The translations under genes were made by a program, and so were the position numbers. This document shows, one piece after another, positions 14,669-21,600 of a stretch of DNA of 64,000 bases; positions within the stretch are counted from its first letter, which is position 1; every line of letters starts with the position of its first letter. The notes beneath the pieces were generated by a model, which saw nothing but the letters and a program-made list of their open reading frames with translations, made no database searches and was not told the origin of the DNA. This DNA is from Streptomyces roseolus (GTDB lineage: Bacteria > Actinomycetota > Actinomycetes > Streptomycetales > Streptomycetaceae): assembly GCF_014649855.1 (NCBI RefSeq), contig NZ_BMTV01000022.1:90982-154981 (forward strand), in the 5' to 3' direction.

Positions 14669-15685
14669 CTACGCCGTGAGTGCCAGGATGCGCCGCACGG
14701 TGTCGGCGTCCGACGTCTCGATGGTTCCGTTGACCGCACTGAGCATGTTTCGCTCTTGCCGGGACATGCCGCGAACGATGCCCTCATGCTGGGCGTGGGT
14801 GTTGAAAGCCTGCCAGGCTCCGAATGCGGTACCGGCCCAGGGGGCAACGCGTTCGTCGTGGCGCCACAGTCGCATTATGGCGTCCCGCTTTGTCGTCGCC
14901 ATTGTCGCGGCCCGCTTTTCCTTGGCCGGGTCATCCGGCATGGGGACGATGTCGGCGACGATGCGTTCCCACGTGGCGTCGTCGACCTTGACGGCCGTCA
15001 GCCTGGCTACTTCGGCCTGGAAATCGTCGGAGATCTTGTGGACGATGCCGAGCGCGTCACGCACGGACTGAATCCGGGTGAGGCTCTTTGCGGAGTGTCG
15101 GACCTTGACCGTGGAGGACTTTTCGCCGAGTGCCGCCGTCATCGTGTTGTCGCAAACGACGTTGGTTACAACTTCTTTGTATGTGGTGGCAATTGAGCCG
15201 TCGAAGGAAGTGCATGCCATGAGGAACGGGCGGAACCTGACCCCCTCCCGTGTCTCCACGGTGTCGGGCATCTCCACGGACACCCATGCGACGGCGCCGC
15301 CCTTCAGCAGCCCGGCGGAACCGATCATGAGGGAGTCGTCAAGGATGGTGGCGACGTTGTCGAGCAGCCATTCCCCGTACTGGTGAGGCTGATACCCATC
15401 CTTGAAGATTCCGAGCACCGCGCCGGTGTCACTGCGGACAATGGCCTTACGGCCGGGGACGGCGAAGAGGCCGTTAAGCGCGCCCGGTTCACCGGGGCCG
15501 GAAGGGACGTAGAGGGTGCGCTCTTCCGCGACCCAGGAAAAGAGCCGCTTGTGAACGTCCTGGACGGGGATGGCGTCGGGGTACCAGTTGTCATCTCCGG
15601 CACGGTGGTGCCAAGCGTGACCCCGCTTGTTGGTGAACCCGATCAGGGTGTTGTTCGAAAGCCATTCCAGAGTTTCGCGTGACAT
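14669..15685 (-). CDS. DUF932 phage/plasmid-like protein
   Basis: This 338-aa protein follows the DUF932 (TIGR03299-type) plan. It starts with W-L-S-N-N-T-L-I-G-F and then has D-A-I-P-V-Q-D-V, the R-K-A-I-V-R and F-K-D-G-Y-Q-P-H-Q-Y-G-E-W-L core, and C-D-N-T-M. The family is widespread in phages and plasmids, has no settled biochemical role, and has been linked to DNA metabolism by context. I placed the start at the ATG at 15685 with AAAGGTGACGTC upstream, the same leader sequence as the 30-aa ORF at 17044. Confidence 0.75.
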   Translation of the reverse strand: MSRETLEWLSNNTLIGFTNKRGHAWHHRAGDDNWYPDAIPVQDVHKRLFSWVAEERTLYVPSGPGEPGALNGLFAVPGRKAIVRSDTGAVLGIFKDGYQPHQYGEWLLDNVATILDDSLMIGSAGLLKGGAVAWVSVEMPDTVETREGVRFRPFLMACTSFDGSIATTYKEVVTNVVCDNTMTAALGEKSSTVKVRHSAKSLTRIQSVRDALGIVHKISDDFQAEVARLTAVKVDDATWERIVADIVPMPDDPAKEKRAATMATTKRDAIMRLWRHDERVAPWAGTAFGAWQAFNTHAQHEGIVRGMSRQERNMLSAVNGTIETSDADTVRRILALTA

Positions 15686-15699
15686 GACGTCACCTTTCT

Positions 15700-15772
15700 T
15701 TGTGTGGGGGGTCCGTGATGCTGCGCCTATGCCCCAAATCGCCGTTGAGGCACACGCGTTAGTCACGAGTCG
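15700..15772 (-). repeat. Conserved intergenic element, copy 2
   Basis: On the minus strand this starts GTGACTAACGCG and ends GGCGCAGCATCACG, like the element before the FtsK-like gene. It lies upstream of DUF932. Its central part differs, so only the ends are conserved. Confidence 0.5.
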
Positions 15773-15990
15773 TCGTCGTGTGAAATTTCGAGTTCCATGC
15801 CGTCCTCACCCGCGTGCCGCTCGAATACCTTGCGGGCGGCCGCAATTGGATCACTGGGGACTGGTACTCTGGGCCATCCTTGCCGGGCCTCCCTAACCCA
15901 TTCGGCGACGCTTCGTCCATCAAGGGGATGCGGGCCGCTGCCATACGGGGCGAACTTGTTGTGAATACGCTTTCGCTCAGCGATGTTCAT
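15763..15990 (-). CDS. Small basic/acidic hypothetical protein (75 aa)
   Basis: The product has a basic N-terminus (MNIAERKRIHNKFAPYG), W-V-R-E-A-R-Q-G-W, and an acidic end. It overlaps the DUF7178-like gene by 14 bp and the downstream intergenic element by 4 bp. The function is unknown. Confidence 0.55.
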   Translation of the reverse strand: MNIAERKRIHNKFAPYGSGPHPLDGRSVAEWVREARQGWPRVPVPSDPIAAARKVFERHAGEDGMELEISHDDDS

Positions 15991-16600
15991 GGCTGTACCT
16001 TTCGAGAGTCGGCCGATGCTTCACACCGGCGAGGGATTCCGTCCAGACCACCCATGTCACGGCCTGAACCTGACTGGGGAGCACTCCGAGAACGGCCGCC
16101 GCGTTGCGGTAGGCCAGGGACAGTGCCGCATACCGCCCCTTGGAGGAGAGTCCGCGATCTCGATTCCCTTGCGGTTTGCCGACAGCGACATCGTGCGCGT
16201 GTCTGTCTATGCAGACGGCCTCAGCGTCGTCGGGATCGAGAATGCATCGGTAGAAGTTCCCTGTCTTGATTCCCATGGGGAGCACTTCCGCCGGATCGAC
16301 ACCGGACATAATCTTGACGACCTTGCCGAGCGCGTCCCCGGTGTGACCGTGGACCCTGCCCGCGAAAGCGTCATGGGCAAGCCGGCGATTCATGTCCCAT
16401 GCCTTGTTTGCCGACAACGCCGCGATGACCCCGGCCCCTGCGACGACGTTCCCGCCGCTCATCATGTCGGCAAGCTGATGTGCCGTCCGGTACCAGGAGA
16501 GGCCGCGCGCTTCCTGATCAGGGGTTGCCTGCCGGTAGACCTTGACGATGTTGCGGACGTAGCGGCGACGGGTGGAGTCGCTGGGGTTGGTGGGGATCAT
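15977..16600 (-). CDS. DUF7178-like protein, possible HhH-GPD fold
   Basis: This 207-aa protein contains A-G-A-G-V-I-A-A-L-S-A-N-K-A-W-D-M-N-R-R, K-T-G-N-F-Y-R-C-I, C-I-D-R-H-A-H-D-V and Q-A-V-T-W-V-V-W. I recognise this as a conserved actinophage family (DUF7178). The order of helices and the I-D-R-H motif resemble helix-hairpin-helix DNA glycosylases; that similarity is my inference. The start at the ATG at 16600 has AGGAAG 8 nt upstream. It may repair or modify phage DNA. Confidence 0.6.
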   Translation of the reverse strand: MIPTNPSDSTRRRYVRNIVKVYRQATPDQEARGLSWYRTAHQLADMMSGGNVVAGAGVIAALSANKAWDMNRRLAHDAFAGRVHGHTGDALGKVVKIMSGVDPAEVLPMGIKTGNFYRCILDPDDAEAVCIDRHAHDVAVGKPQGNRDRGLSSKGRYAALSLAYRNAAAVLGVLPSQVQAVTWVVWTESLAGVKHRPTLERYSHEHR

Positions 16601-16681
16601 GGCGCACTTCCTGAATGGTTCTTTGGGGGGTTGAGCCATTTCGCCAACTCCCGTCACGGGTACGGGAGTCAGCGGCTAGGC

Positions 16682-16945
16682 TCAAAGCTCCAGCTCTTCA
16701 ATGCGATCAATGGGGTTGGCGTCCGGATCGAACCCGAGCTCTTCGATCTTCCAAGAGAGATCGACGTCGGGGTCGTATGTCGTTTCGAGCCACACCCCCC
16801 TTTCCGCTTCCATGTCGATTTCGACTTGAGGGAGCGGAAGAGTCGGGGCCGTGAGTGCCAACTCATCCTGGCAATAGGGACAGTTGGCGTAGTCCGGGGC
16901 TTCCGCGTGATACGCGTCATGCCACCTGTCGAGCATGCATGACAT
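16682..16945 (-). CDS. Small zinc-binding hypothetical protein (87 aa)
   Basis: It contains MSCMLDRWHDAYH and N-C-P-Y-C-Q, a possible Cys/His zinc site, followed by an acidic C-terminal half (D-P-D-V-D-L-S-W-K-I-E-E-L). A hairpin (ACTCCCGTAC/GTGACGGGAGT) lies between it and the DUF7178-like gene. The function is unknown. Confidence 0.5.
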   Translation of the reverse strand: MSCMLDRWHDAYHAEAPDYANCPYCQDELALTAPTLPLPQVEIDMEAERGVWLETTYDPDVDLSWKIEELGFDPDANPIDRIEELEL

Positions 16946-16951
16946 TGCCGA

Positions 16952-17044
16952 TCACTTCCCAGTGGATCCGTGGCCGTTGGCGTATTCACGCTGAGACGCC
17001 CACCTGTTGAGCCGGTTGCGTGCTGCCTTGACGGTTGCGCTCAT
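16952..17044 (-). CDS. Very small basic peptide (30 aa)
   Basis: The ATG at 17044 is preceded by AGGTGACGTC, the same leader as DUF932. The peptide is basic and helical (MSATVKAARNRLNRWASQRE). It is probably translated, given the ribosome-binding site. The role is unknown. Confidence 0.4.
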   Translation of the reverse strand: MSATVKAARNRLNRWASQREYANGHGSTGK

Positions 17045-17053
17045 GACGTCACC

Positions 17054-17149
17054 TCAGTACGGGAGTCGTCGACCACTCGGGGTACGAGTGTCAATCGGCT
17101 GTGGTTCATTGGGCTTACGGGTGGACTTGCGGATCTGAATCCGTCGCAT
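17054..17149 (-). CDS. Very small basic peptide (31 aa)
   Basis: The ATG at 17149 lies just after the stop of the membrane-protein gene. The product is Arg/Lys-rich (MRRIQIRKSTRKPNE) and ends R-R-L-P-Y. The ribosome-binding site is weak. It could be a real small ORF of the leftward operon. Confidence 0.3.
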   Translation of the reverse strand: MRRIQIRKSTRKPNEPQPIDTRTPSGRRLPY

Positions 17150-17154
17150 GGTGA

Positions 17155-17445
17155 TCACTTGGCCTCTACGAACACCTGGCCGTTGTAGTGGAGTACGTCA
17201 CGGCCCTGACGGTCACCACTGGAGTCGGAATCCCAGAGACACGGGGCCCCGGGATTCCCCGAACCGTCCTCCCACTCACAAGCGGGAAGCGTGCCGCCGG
17301 ACGGCGCGAACATCAGGGACAGCGCAACGATCACGACGATGCCGACGATGACGGCGTATACGGCTTTCAGCCAATGCGGGGTGTTGTGATTGTGTCGGCG
17401 AGACTGGGTCACATTGTGAGTGACGGCGCCGGAAATGACTCTCAT
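17155..17445 (-). CDS. Single-TM membrane protein (96 aa)
   Basis: A basic N-terminus (SRRHNHNTPHWLK) is followed by one strong transmembrane helix (AVYAVIVGIVVIVALSLMF). The short outer domain has C-E-W-E-D-G and C-L-W-D, whose two Cys may pair. It is the first gene of the leftward operon. It could act in superinfection exclusion or membrane attachment; neither is proven. Confidence 0.55.
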   Translation of the reverse strand: MRVISGAVTHNVTQSRRHNHNTPHWLKAVYAVIVGIVVIVALSLMFAPSGGTLPACEWEDGSGNPGAPCLWDSDSSGDRQGRDVLHYNGQVFVEAK

Positions 17446-17863
17446 GATTCAGACCTTCACGATTGAGCGGGATGGTTGTTGTAGCACGACGTTCTGTTTC
17501 AGGCGCGGGCTCTTCGGACTGATTACCGCCGGGTGATCGAATGCGCCCCGGTATCTTTCAAGCCCTGGTTACGGCTGTGTCTGCGTCGCGACTACCGGCA
17601 ATCTTGACAACGCACGTACGAGACGCGCGCTATCAGCTATGTCGGTAGATCAACTATTGACTTAAGAAAGATCATGGAATCTAGGGGCGGAATCCGCGTA
17701 TCGGGTGAATGACCTTCGCTCCCGCACTCCCTATTTCCTTGTACTTCTATAGTCGCACCACACCCCCCATATTGCAATATATATGGGGCAGGAAGACCAT
17801 GATTCTTTGATATGAATATGCAAGGTCATATCGATATGTGACCTTGTCATTGGGGGTGACTAT
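17446..17863. promoter_or_regulatory. Divergent regulatory region with two inverted repeats
   Basis: This A/T-rich region separates the leftward operon from the HNH gene. CCCCATAT (17765-17772) pairs with ATATGGGG (17781-17788) around ATTGCAAT. CAAGGTCA (17821-17828) pairs with TGACCTTG (17839-17846). TTGACA near 17604 and TTGACT near 17658 are possible -35 boxes. The repeats look like operators for regulators of the HNH gene and possibly of the late region. Confidence 0.5.
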
Positions 17864-18142
17864 ATGAAAGGTAGAGATGGCCGACAGTGGCGGCGACTAG
17901 TGGCATGGGCAAGGAAAGAGCTACCGCCCATATGCCATATATGCGGGCGCCTGATAGACGCGTCCCTGCCGTGGAATGACCGCATGGCCTGGACGCTAGA
18001 TCACCGGGTACCCCTCACCGTCGCCCCCCACCTAGCGGAGGACCCCGGCAACCTTGCCCCAGCACACCGGACGTGCAACTCACGCAAGGGTGCTAAACCC
18101 AGCTACCAACACGAAAAGCCCCGTCAGTCTCGTGTCTGGTAG
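17864..18142 (+). CDS. HNH endonuclease
   Basis: This 92-aa protein has C-H-I-C-G, then T-L-D-H-R-V-P-L, then N-L-A-P-A-H-R-T-C-N-S-R-K-G, the complete HNH motif with a zinc-binding Cys pair set. Small HNH proteins are typically encoded next to the terminase and cooperate in cos cleavage. Here the terminase is 12.7 kb downstream, and the gene borders a repeat-rich non-coding region that may hold the packaging site. Codon bias is weaker than in the neighbours. Confidence 0.8.
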   Translation: MKGRDGRQWRRLVAWARKELPPICHICGRLIDASLPWNDRMAWTLDHRVPLTVAPHLAEDPGNLAPAHRTCNSRKGAKPSYQHEKPRQSRVW

Positions 18143-18449
18143 GCCCACGGGTAAGAGCCGGCCTTACTACTACCCGCTCTCGTAGATAGGCCCCTACTCG
18201 GAGCACTGAGGCAGCACCGCCTATCAGTCATCCGTACAGTGCGCCGCAGTAGCACCCAAATTGCACACAGCATGCATCCAGACTGCTGCACTACCATGCA
18301 CCACATATGCACTACCAACCATGCATGCACTGCATGTACACCACAGTGCACAGCACTACACAGCACACATCACGCACCACATACACACCATGCATGCAAT
18401 GCCTATTGTCAACTCGATACAGCGAACATCCTATATATCGATCATGCAT

Positions 18450-18680
18450 GCATGGTGAGCTAGGTTGCACTGCACATAAGGCATGCACACTCGCAATCGC
18501 CTATCCCAATGCCTCATGCGTCGACCCTGCACATGTGGTTCATGGTGAGCTAGGCAGTGCCGATATCCCGTTGGCATCCATGCCTCTACTCGCCTGCCTC
18601 ACTCTCACACAGAGAACGCAACTCTCACCTTGACTTTGAACGCAAGTTCACAGTGATCTAGGTAGCACTGTCATCACATT
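18450..18680 (+). repeat. Three copies of a GTGAGCTAGG-type element
   Basis: ATGGTGAGCTAGGTTGCAC (near 18450), ATGGTGAGCTAGGCAGTGC (near 18542) and CAGTGATCTAGGTAGCACTG (near 18651) share a core, about 90-110 bp apart. The last has TTGAAC 17 bp before TAGGTA, which would be a good promoter. Confidence 0.45.
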
Positions 18681-18954
18681 GATCATGCACACCTCTAGTT
18701 GCTACCCAACACCCCATGCCGACACGAGAGTGAACCAGGATTGCGGAGCCGCACTCCACCTCCAGGCCCCAACCCATGCGCGCATGAACCAGGCGCACAA
18801 CATGCCGTCGGATGGCCCGCTATCGCTTTCGCTTTCCAATGCCATGAACCCGATTACGAATAAGCTATTAAGCTCATTCCGTAAATCGAAACATCGAACA
18901 AAGCAACCCATTACGAACACACGTCACCCTATCCCCCAGTGAATGGAATAGGCG

Positions 18955-19275
18955 GATATGGGACCCGAATGGGAATGGGTGATAGGTGCAGGTAGCCCCG
19001 ACAGGGCACCAGTCGGCAAGGCCGAATATGGGACCCTATACAGGACAGTGCAAAGACATCCCACTTGAAGGGCAAACGCAATTCACAGTCATATGGGACC
19101 CATTCCGAGAAAATCGAAACAGGCTCATTCGGCAAACCAAAACCTCATTGCCCCTCGACGCCGGCACACACCCCACCTGACCTGCTAAAACACCGGGAAC
19201 GCTAACGCGCCGTCAGCGGCGACGTCCCGAAAATGGCAAGGGACACAGCGACGCCCGCAGGATACGGGACCCTTT
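18955..19275 (+). repeat. Four copies of ATAYGGGACCC
   Basis: ATATGGGACCC occurs near 18956, 19026 and 19092, and ATACGGGACCC near 19262. The first three are about 70 bp apart. No gene explains them. They are candidates for terminase, HNH or regulator binding sites. Confidence 0.5.
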
Positions 19276-19611
19276 CACGCCCGACACATTGCTATAGCGA
19301 ATGGCGACGCAATGGGGTAGGGGGGGTATATGCAACGGGAATTGAATTTAGCCGGTCGACCCCGCCTCTCGACCGCTTTCTCTCCCCGATGAGAAATTTC
19401 CGCAGGGATCTTGCATTTTCGCAGGTCAGAGGCTTGATAGGCGACGATATCGGCTCGACCTCTGCCGGGCCGGTCGACGAGGCGCAGCCAGCACCAATCA
19501 TGGCCCTATTACCCCCGCGGGGTACCTCTCGTGATTTGCATTCGAGAAGTCAACGGATGCTTATGGGGCCCTCTCGCATCGCCCTGGTCGAATCGCGCAC
19601 CGTCGATATGA

Positions 19612-19646
19612 ATTGCAATTCCAGCCCTTTCCGCCGGGATTGCAAT
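19612..19646. promoter_or_regulatory. ATTGCAAT operator-like pair before the late operon
   Basis: The 8-bp palindrome ATTGCAAT occurs at 19612-19619 and 19639-19646, just before the first late gene. The same word lies in the inverted repeat upstream of HNH (17771-17778). Both places also contain ATATGAAT and a CGCAAGG/TGCAAGG word. Confidence 0.45.
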
Positions 19647-19668
19647 ATGAATACGCAAGGGATATTCA

Positions 19669-19944
19669 ATGGCTGTCTCGGACCATAAGAAAGACCCCGA
19701 TGCCGTACTCGACTGGGTCTGGGACTGGAATGAGTACCTGGACGAGGGCGAGACCATCGTCACTTCGGAATTCATTGTCTCTGTCGGCATCACTGTCGAT
19801 TCCGAGTCGAACACGACGAAGACAGCGACGGTGTGGCTTTCCGGTGGCACTGCCGGTCAGGTCTACCAGGTCACCAACCGCATTACTTCTTCGGCCGGTC
19901 GCACCGACGACCGCTCTATAACGATCCGCGTCACCGAGCGGTAG
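19669..19944 (+). CDS. Phage fiber-tail adaptor-like protein (copy 1)
   Basis: This 91-aa protein has K-K-D-P-D-A-V-L-D-W, S-N-T-T-K-T-A-T-V-W-L-S-G-G-T, V-T-N-R-I-T and A-G-R-T-D-D-R-S-I. That is the pattern of proteins annotated as phage fiber-tail adaptors, small beta proteins encoded next to fibre genes. A homolog lies at 27010. AAGGGAT precedes the ATG. It opens the late operon. Confidence 0.7.
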   Translation: MAVSDHKKDPDAVLDWVWDWNEYLDEGETIVTSEFIVSVGITVDSESNTTKTATVWLSGGTAGQVYQVTNRITSSAGRTDDRSITIRVTER

Positions 19945-19956
19945 AAAGGACCCACG

Positions 19957-20370
19957 ATGGCAGTTCGGCTCTCCGCTTCTCTCGCGAATAGCCTCGCGAA
20001 CGCGGTTGACGACGCCGTGAACGCTGGTACCGGCGCAGGGACCATCAAGATCTACACGGGCTCGCAGCCCGCGACCGCCGACACGGCAGCGTCCGGAACG
20101 CTCCTGGCGACGTTCACACTGTCCGACCCGGCCTTCGGTGCTGCCGCCAGCGGCACCATCACGCTGAACGGTGTCCCGCTGACGGTGGCGGCGGCAGCGA
20201 CGGGTACGGCCGGCTGGTTCCGCATGGAGTCCAACGGCGGTGCCACGGTCACCGTCCTGGACGGCTCGGTGGGCACGTCGGGGCAGCAGATCAACCTGAA
20301 CACCACGAGCATCACCTCGGGCGTGAACGTCACGATCACCTCGGGCACGATCACGATGCCGACCTCGTAG
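19957..20370 (+). CDS. Minor structural protein (137 aa)
   Basis: The product is Ala/Thr/Gly-rich and beta-structured, with a helical start (LSASLANSLANAVDDAVNAG) and Y-T-G-S-Q-P. The layout is common in small virion proteins of actinophages. It follows the adaptor gene by 12 bp with an AGAAAGG site. The virion location is inferred. Confidence 0.6.
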   Translation: MAVRLSASLANSLANAVDDAVNAGTGAGTIKIYTGSQPATADTAASGTLLATFTLSDPAFGAAASGTITLNGVPLTVAAAATGTAGWFRMESNGGATVTVLDGSVGTSGQQINLNTTSITSGVNVTITSGTITMPTS

Positions 20371-20418
20371 GGCGGAAGGCCTACGCCGACCGTACGGCCC
20401 CTGGGGGCGACGGTGCCG

Positions 20419-20595
20419 TCAGGTTCCTTCCGCGCACAGCTTGCAGGCCTTGAGCTCCAGGTCGGTCTGTGCCTTCTCCTCCGGCACGGCTCCCCAGTCC
20501 GTCACGGTGTCGAGCTTCCCGGTGAGTCTCGGGCACGTGCCGTCCCAGTGGTAGGCCGTGCGGTGCTCGCCAACGCGGTACATGACTATTCGCAT
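20419..20595 (-). CDS. Small leftward Cys-containing protein (58 aa)
   Basis: The ATG at 20595 has TAGACT 8 nt upstream and no Shine-Dalgarno sequence, so it is probably leaderless. The product has Y-H-W-D-G-T-C-P-R-L and K-A-C-K-L-C-A, a possible zinc site. It is encoded against the late operon between two structural genes, as expected of a cargo gene expressed during lysogeny. Confidence 0.45.
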   Translation of the reverse strand: MRIVMYRVGEHRTAYHWDGTCPRLTGKLDTVTDWGAVPEEKAQTDLELKACKLCAEGT

Positions 20596-20621
20596 GGGCT
20601 GGGAGTCTAGAGGAGGTACCG

Positions 20622-21590
20622 GTGGCTATCTCCTTCGTCGGGGTCGCGTCCTGGGATTCCGCCTCGACCTCCGGCAGCTCCTTCACCTTGAACAAGCCGG
20701 CCGGCGTCGCGTCGGGCGACTTCCTGGTGGCCATCTTCGCGGCCGACACCTTCGACAGCGGCGGCGGCGACCGCACGGTGACCAACCCGTCGGGCTGGAC
20801 GACCGTGGGGCACGTCTACGGCGGGGCCAACGGCTTCATCCACGTGATGACCCGCACGGCCGGCTCTTCCGAGCCGTCTTCCTGGAGCGGCTCTTTCACG
20901 GGAGGCTCAACCCCGGACCGGGCGTCCGTCGTCTGTGCGTATCGCGGGGTCGCCGGCCTGGCGGTCGACGGGGAGTCGAGCACCGGCTCGGCGACGACGC
21001 TGAACACGGCGTCGGTGTCGAACCCGTCGGCGACGAACTGGCGGGTGGTCGCGGCGGCGTATTCGTCGGCGTCGACCAGCTACGCCATCGCCTCGAACGA
21101 GGTGTCCCTGCGGGACCGGCAGCCGAACACCAACGTCGAGCCGGCGATCTGGGACTCGAACGGCACGATCGGTACGGGCTCGACGTCCCGGCAGGTCTCG
21201 CGTGGCGCGGCCTGGGAGTCGGCGATGGCCTGGATCGGCATCCTGGACAACCAGGAGGGCGCCGCGTCCTCCGGCACGCTCTCGGGCTCGCTCCCGCTGC
21301 CCACGATGACGGCGTCGGGCGCGCTGAGCTACAGCGGCATCCTGGCGGCTTCTCTGTTCCTGCCGACGATGACCGCCGCCGGCATCGCGTCTCCCCCGTC
21401 GGGCAGCCTCGATGTCCCGGTGGCCGTGACGGTGTCGTTGGCGGGCGCGTCGGCGGCTCAGGGCTCCCTGAACGTGATCGCGGTGCCGGTGGTGGACGTG
21501 GTCGGCGAGACGCGGTTCTTCGGGATTCGCACGATCACTCCGGAACGCGAGGACCGGACTGTGAAGCCGAGGCTCGGCGCCACGGATTGA
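20622..21590 (+). CDS. Tail fibre/structural protein with a repeated jelly-roll-like domain
   Basis: A strong AGGAGG precedes the GTG start. Residues 1-210 form a beta domain marked by F-T-L-N-K-P-A-G-V-A-S-G-D, G-W-T-T-V, T-A-G-S-S-E-P-S-S-W and A-M-A-W-I-G-I-L. The same domain recurs in the next genes and in the 1350-aa tail protein. The C-terminal part has short Ser/Gly/Pro repeats and ends R-F-F-G-I-R-T-I-T. It is probably a host-contact fibre component. Confidence 0.65.
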   Translation: MAISFVGVASWDSASTSGSSFTLNKPAGVASGDFLVAIFAADTFDSGGGDRTVTNPSGWTTVGHVYGGANGFIHVMTRTAGSSEPSSWSGSFTGGSTPDRASVVCAYRGVAGLAVDGESSTGSATTLNTASVSNPSATNWRVVAAAYSSASTSYAIASNEVSLRDRQPNTNVEPAIWDSNGTIGTGSTSRQVSRGAAWESAMAWIGILDNQEGAASSGTLSGSLPLPTMTASGALSYSGILAASLFLPTMTAAGIASPPSGSLDVPVAVTVSLAGASAAQGSLNVIAVPVVDVVGETRFFGIRTITPEREDRTVKPRLGATD

Positions 21591-21600
21591 AGGGGGAACG

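Larger units (their letters stand above)
18143..19668. other. 1.5-kb low-GC non-coding, repeat-rich region
   Basis: No ORF here has the strong G/C third-position bias of the rest of the window, and I see no tRNA. Between 18240 and 18480 the + strand is rich in CA and TGCA (many ATGCA/TGCATGCA words) and poor in G. Repeats follow at 18450-18680 and 18950-19275. The position, between the HNH gene and the late operon, fits a packaging site, origin or regulatory locus. Confidence 0.6.

Noticed and set aside
18143..19668. Several 60-150-residue ORFs on both strands
   Set aside because: Their third-position GC is far below that of real genes here. They have no ribosome-binding sites and no recognisable motifs.
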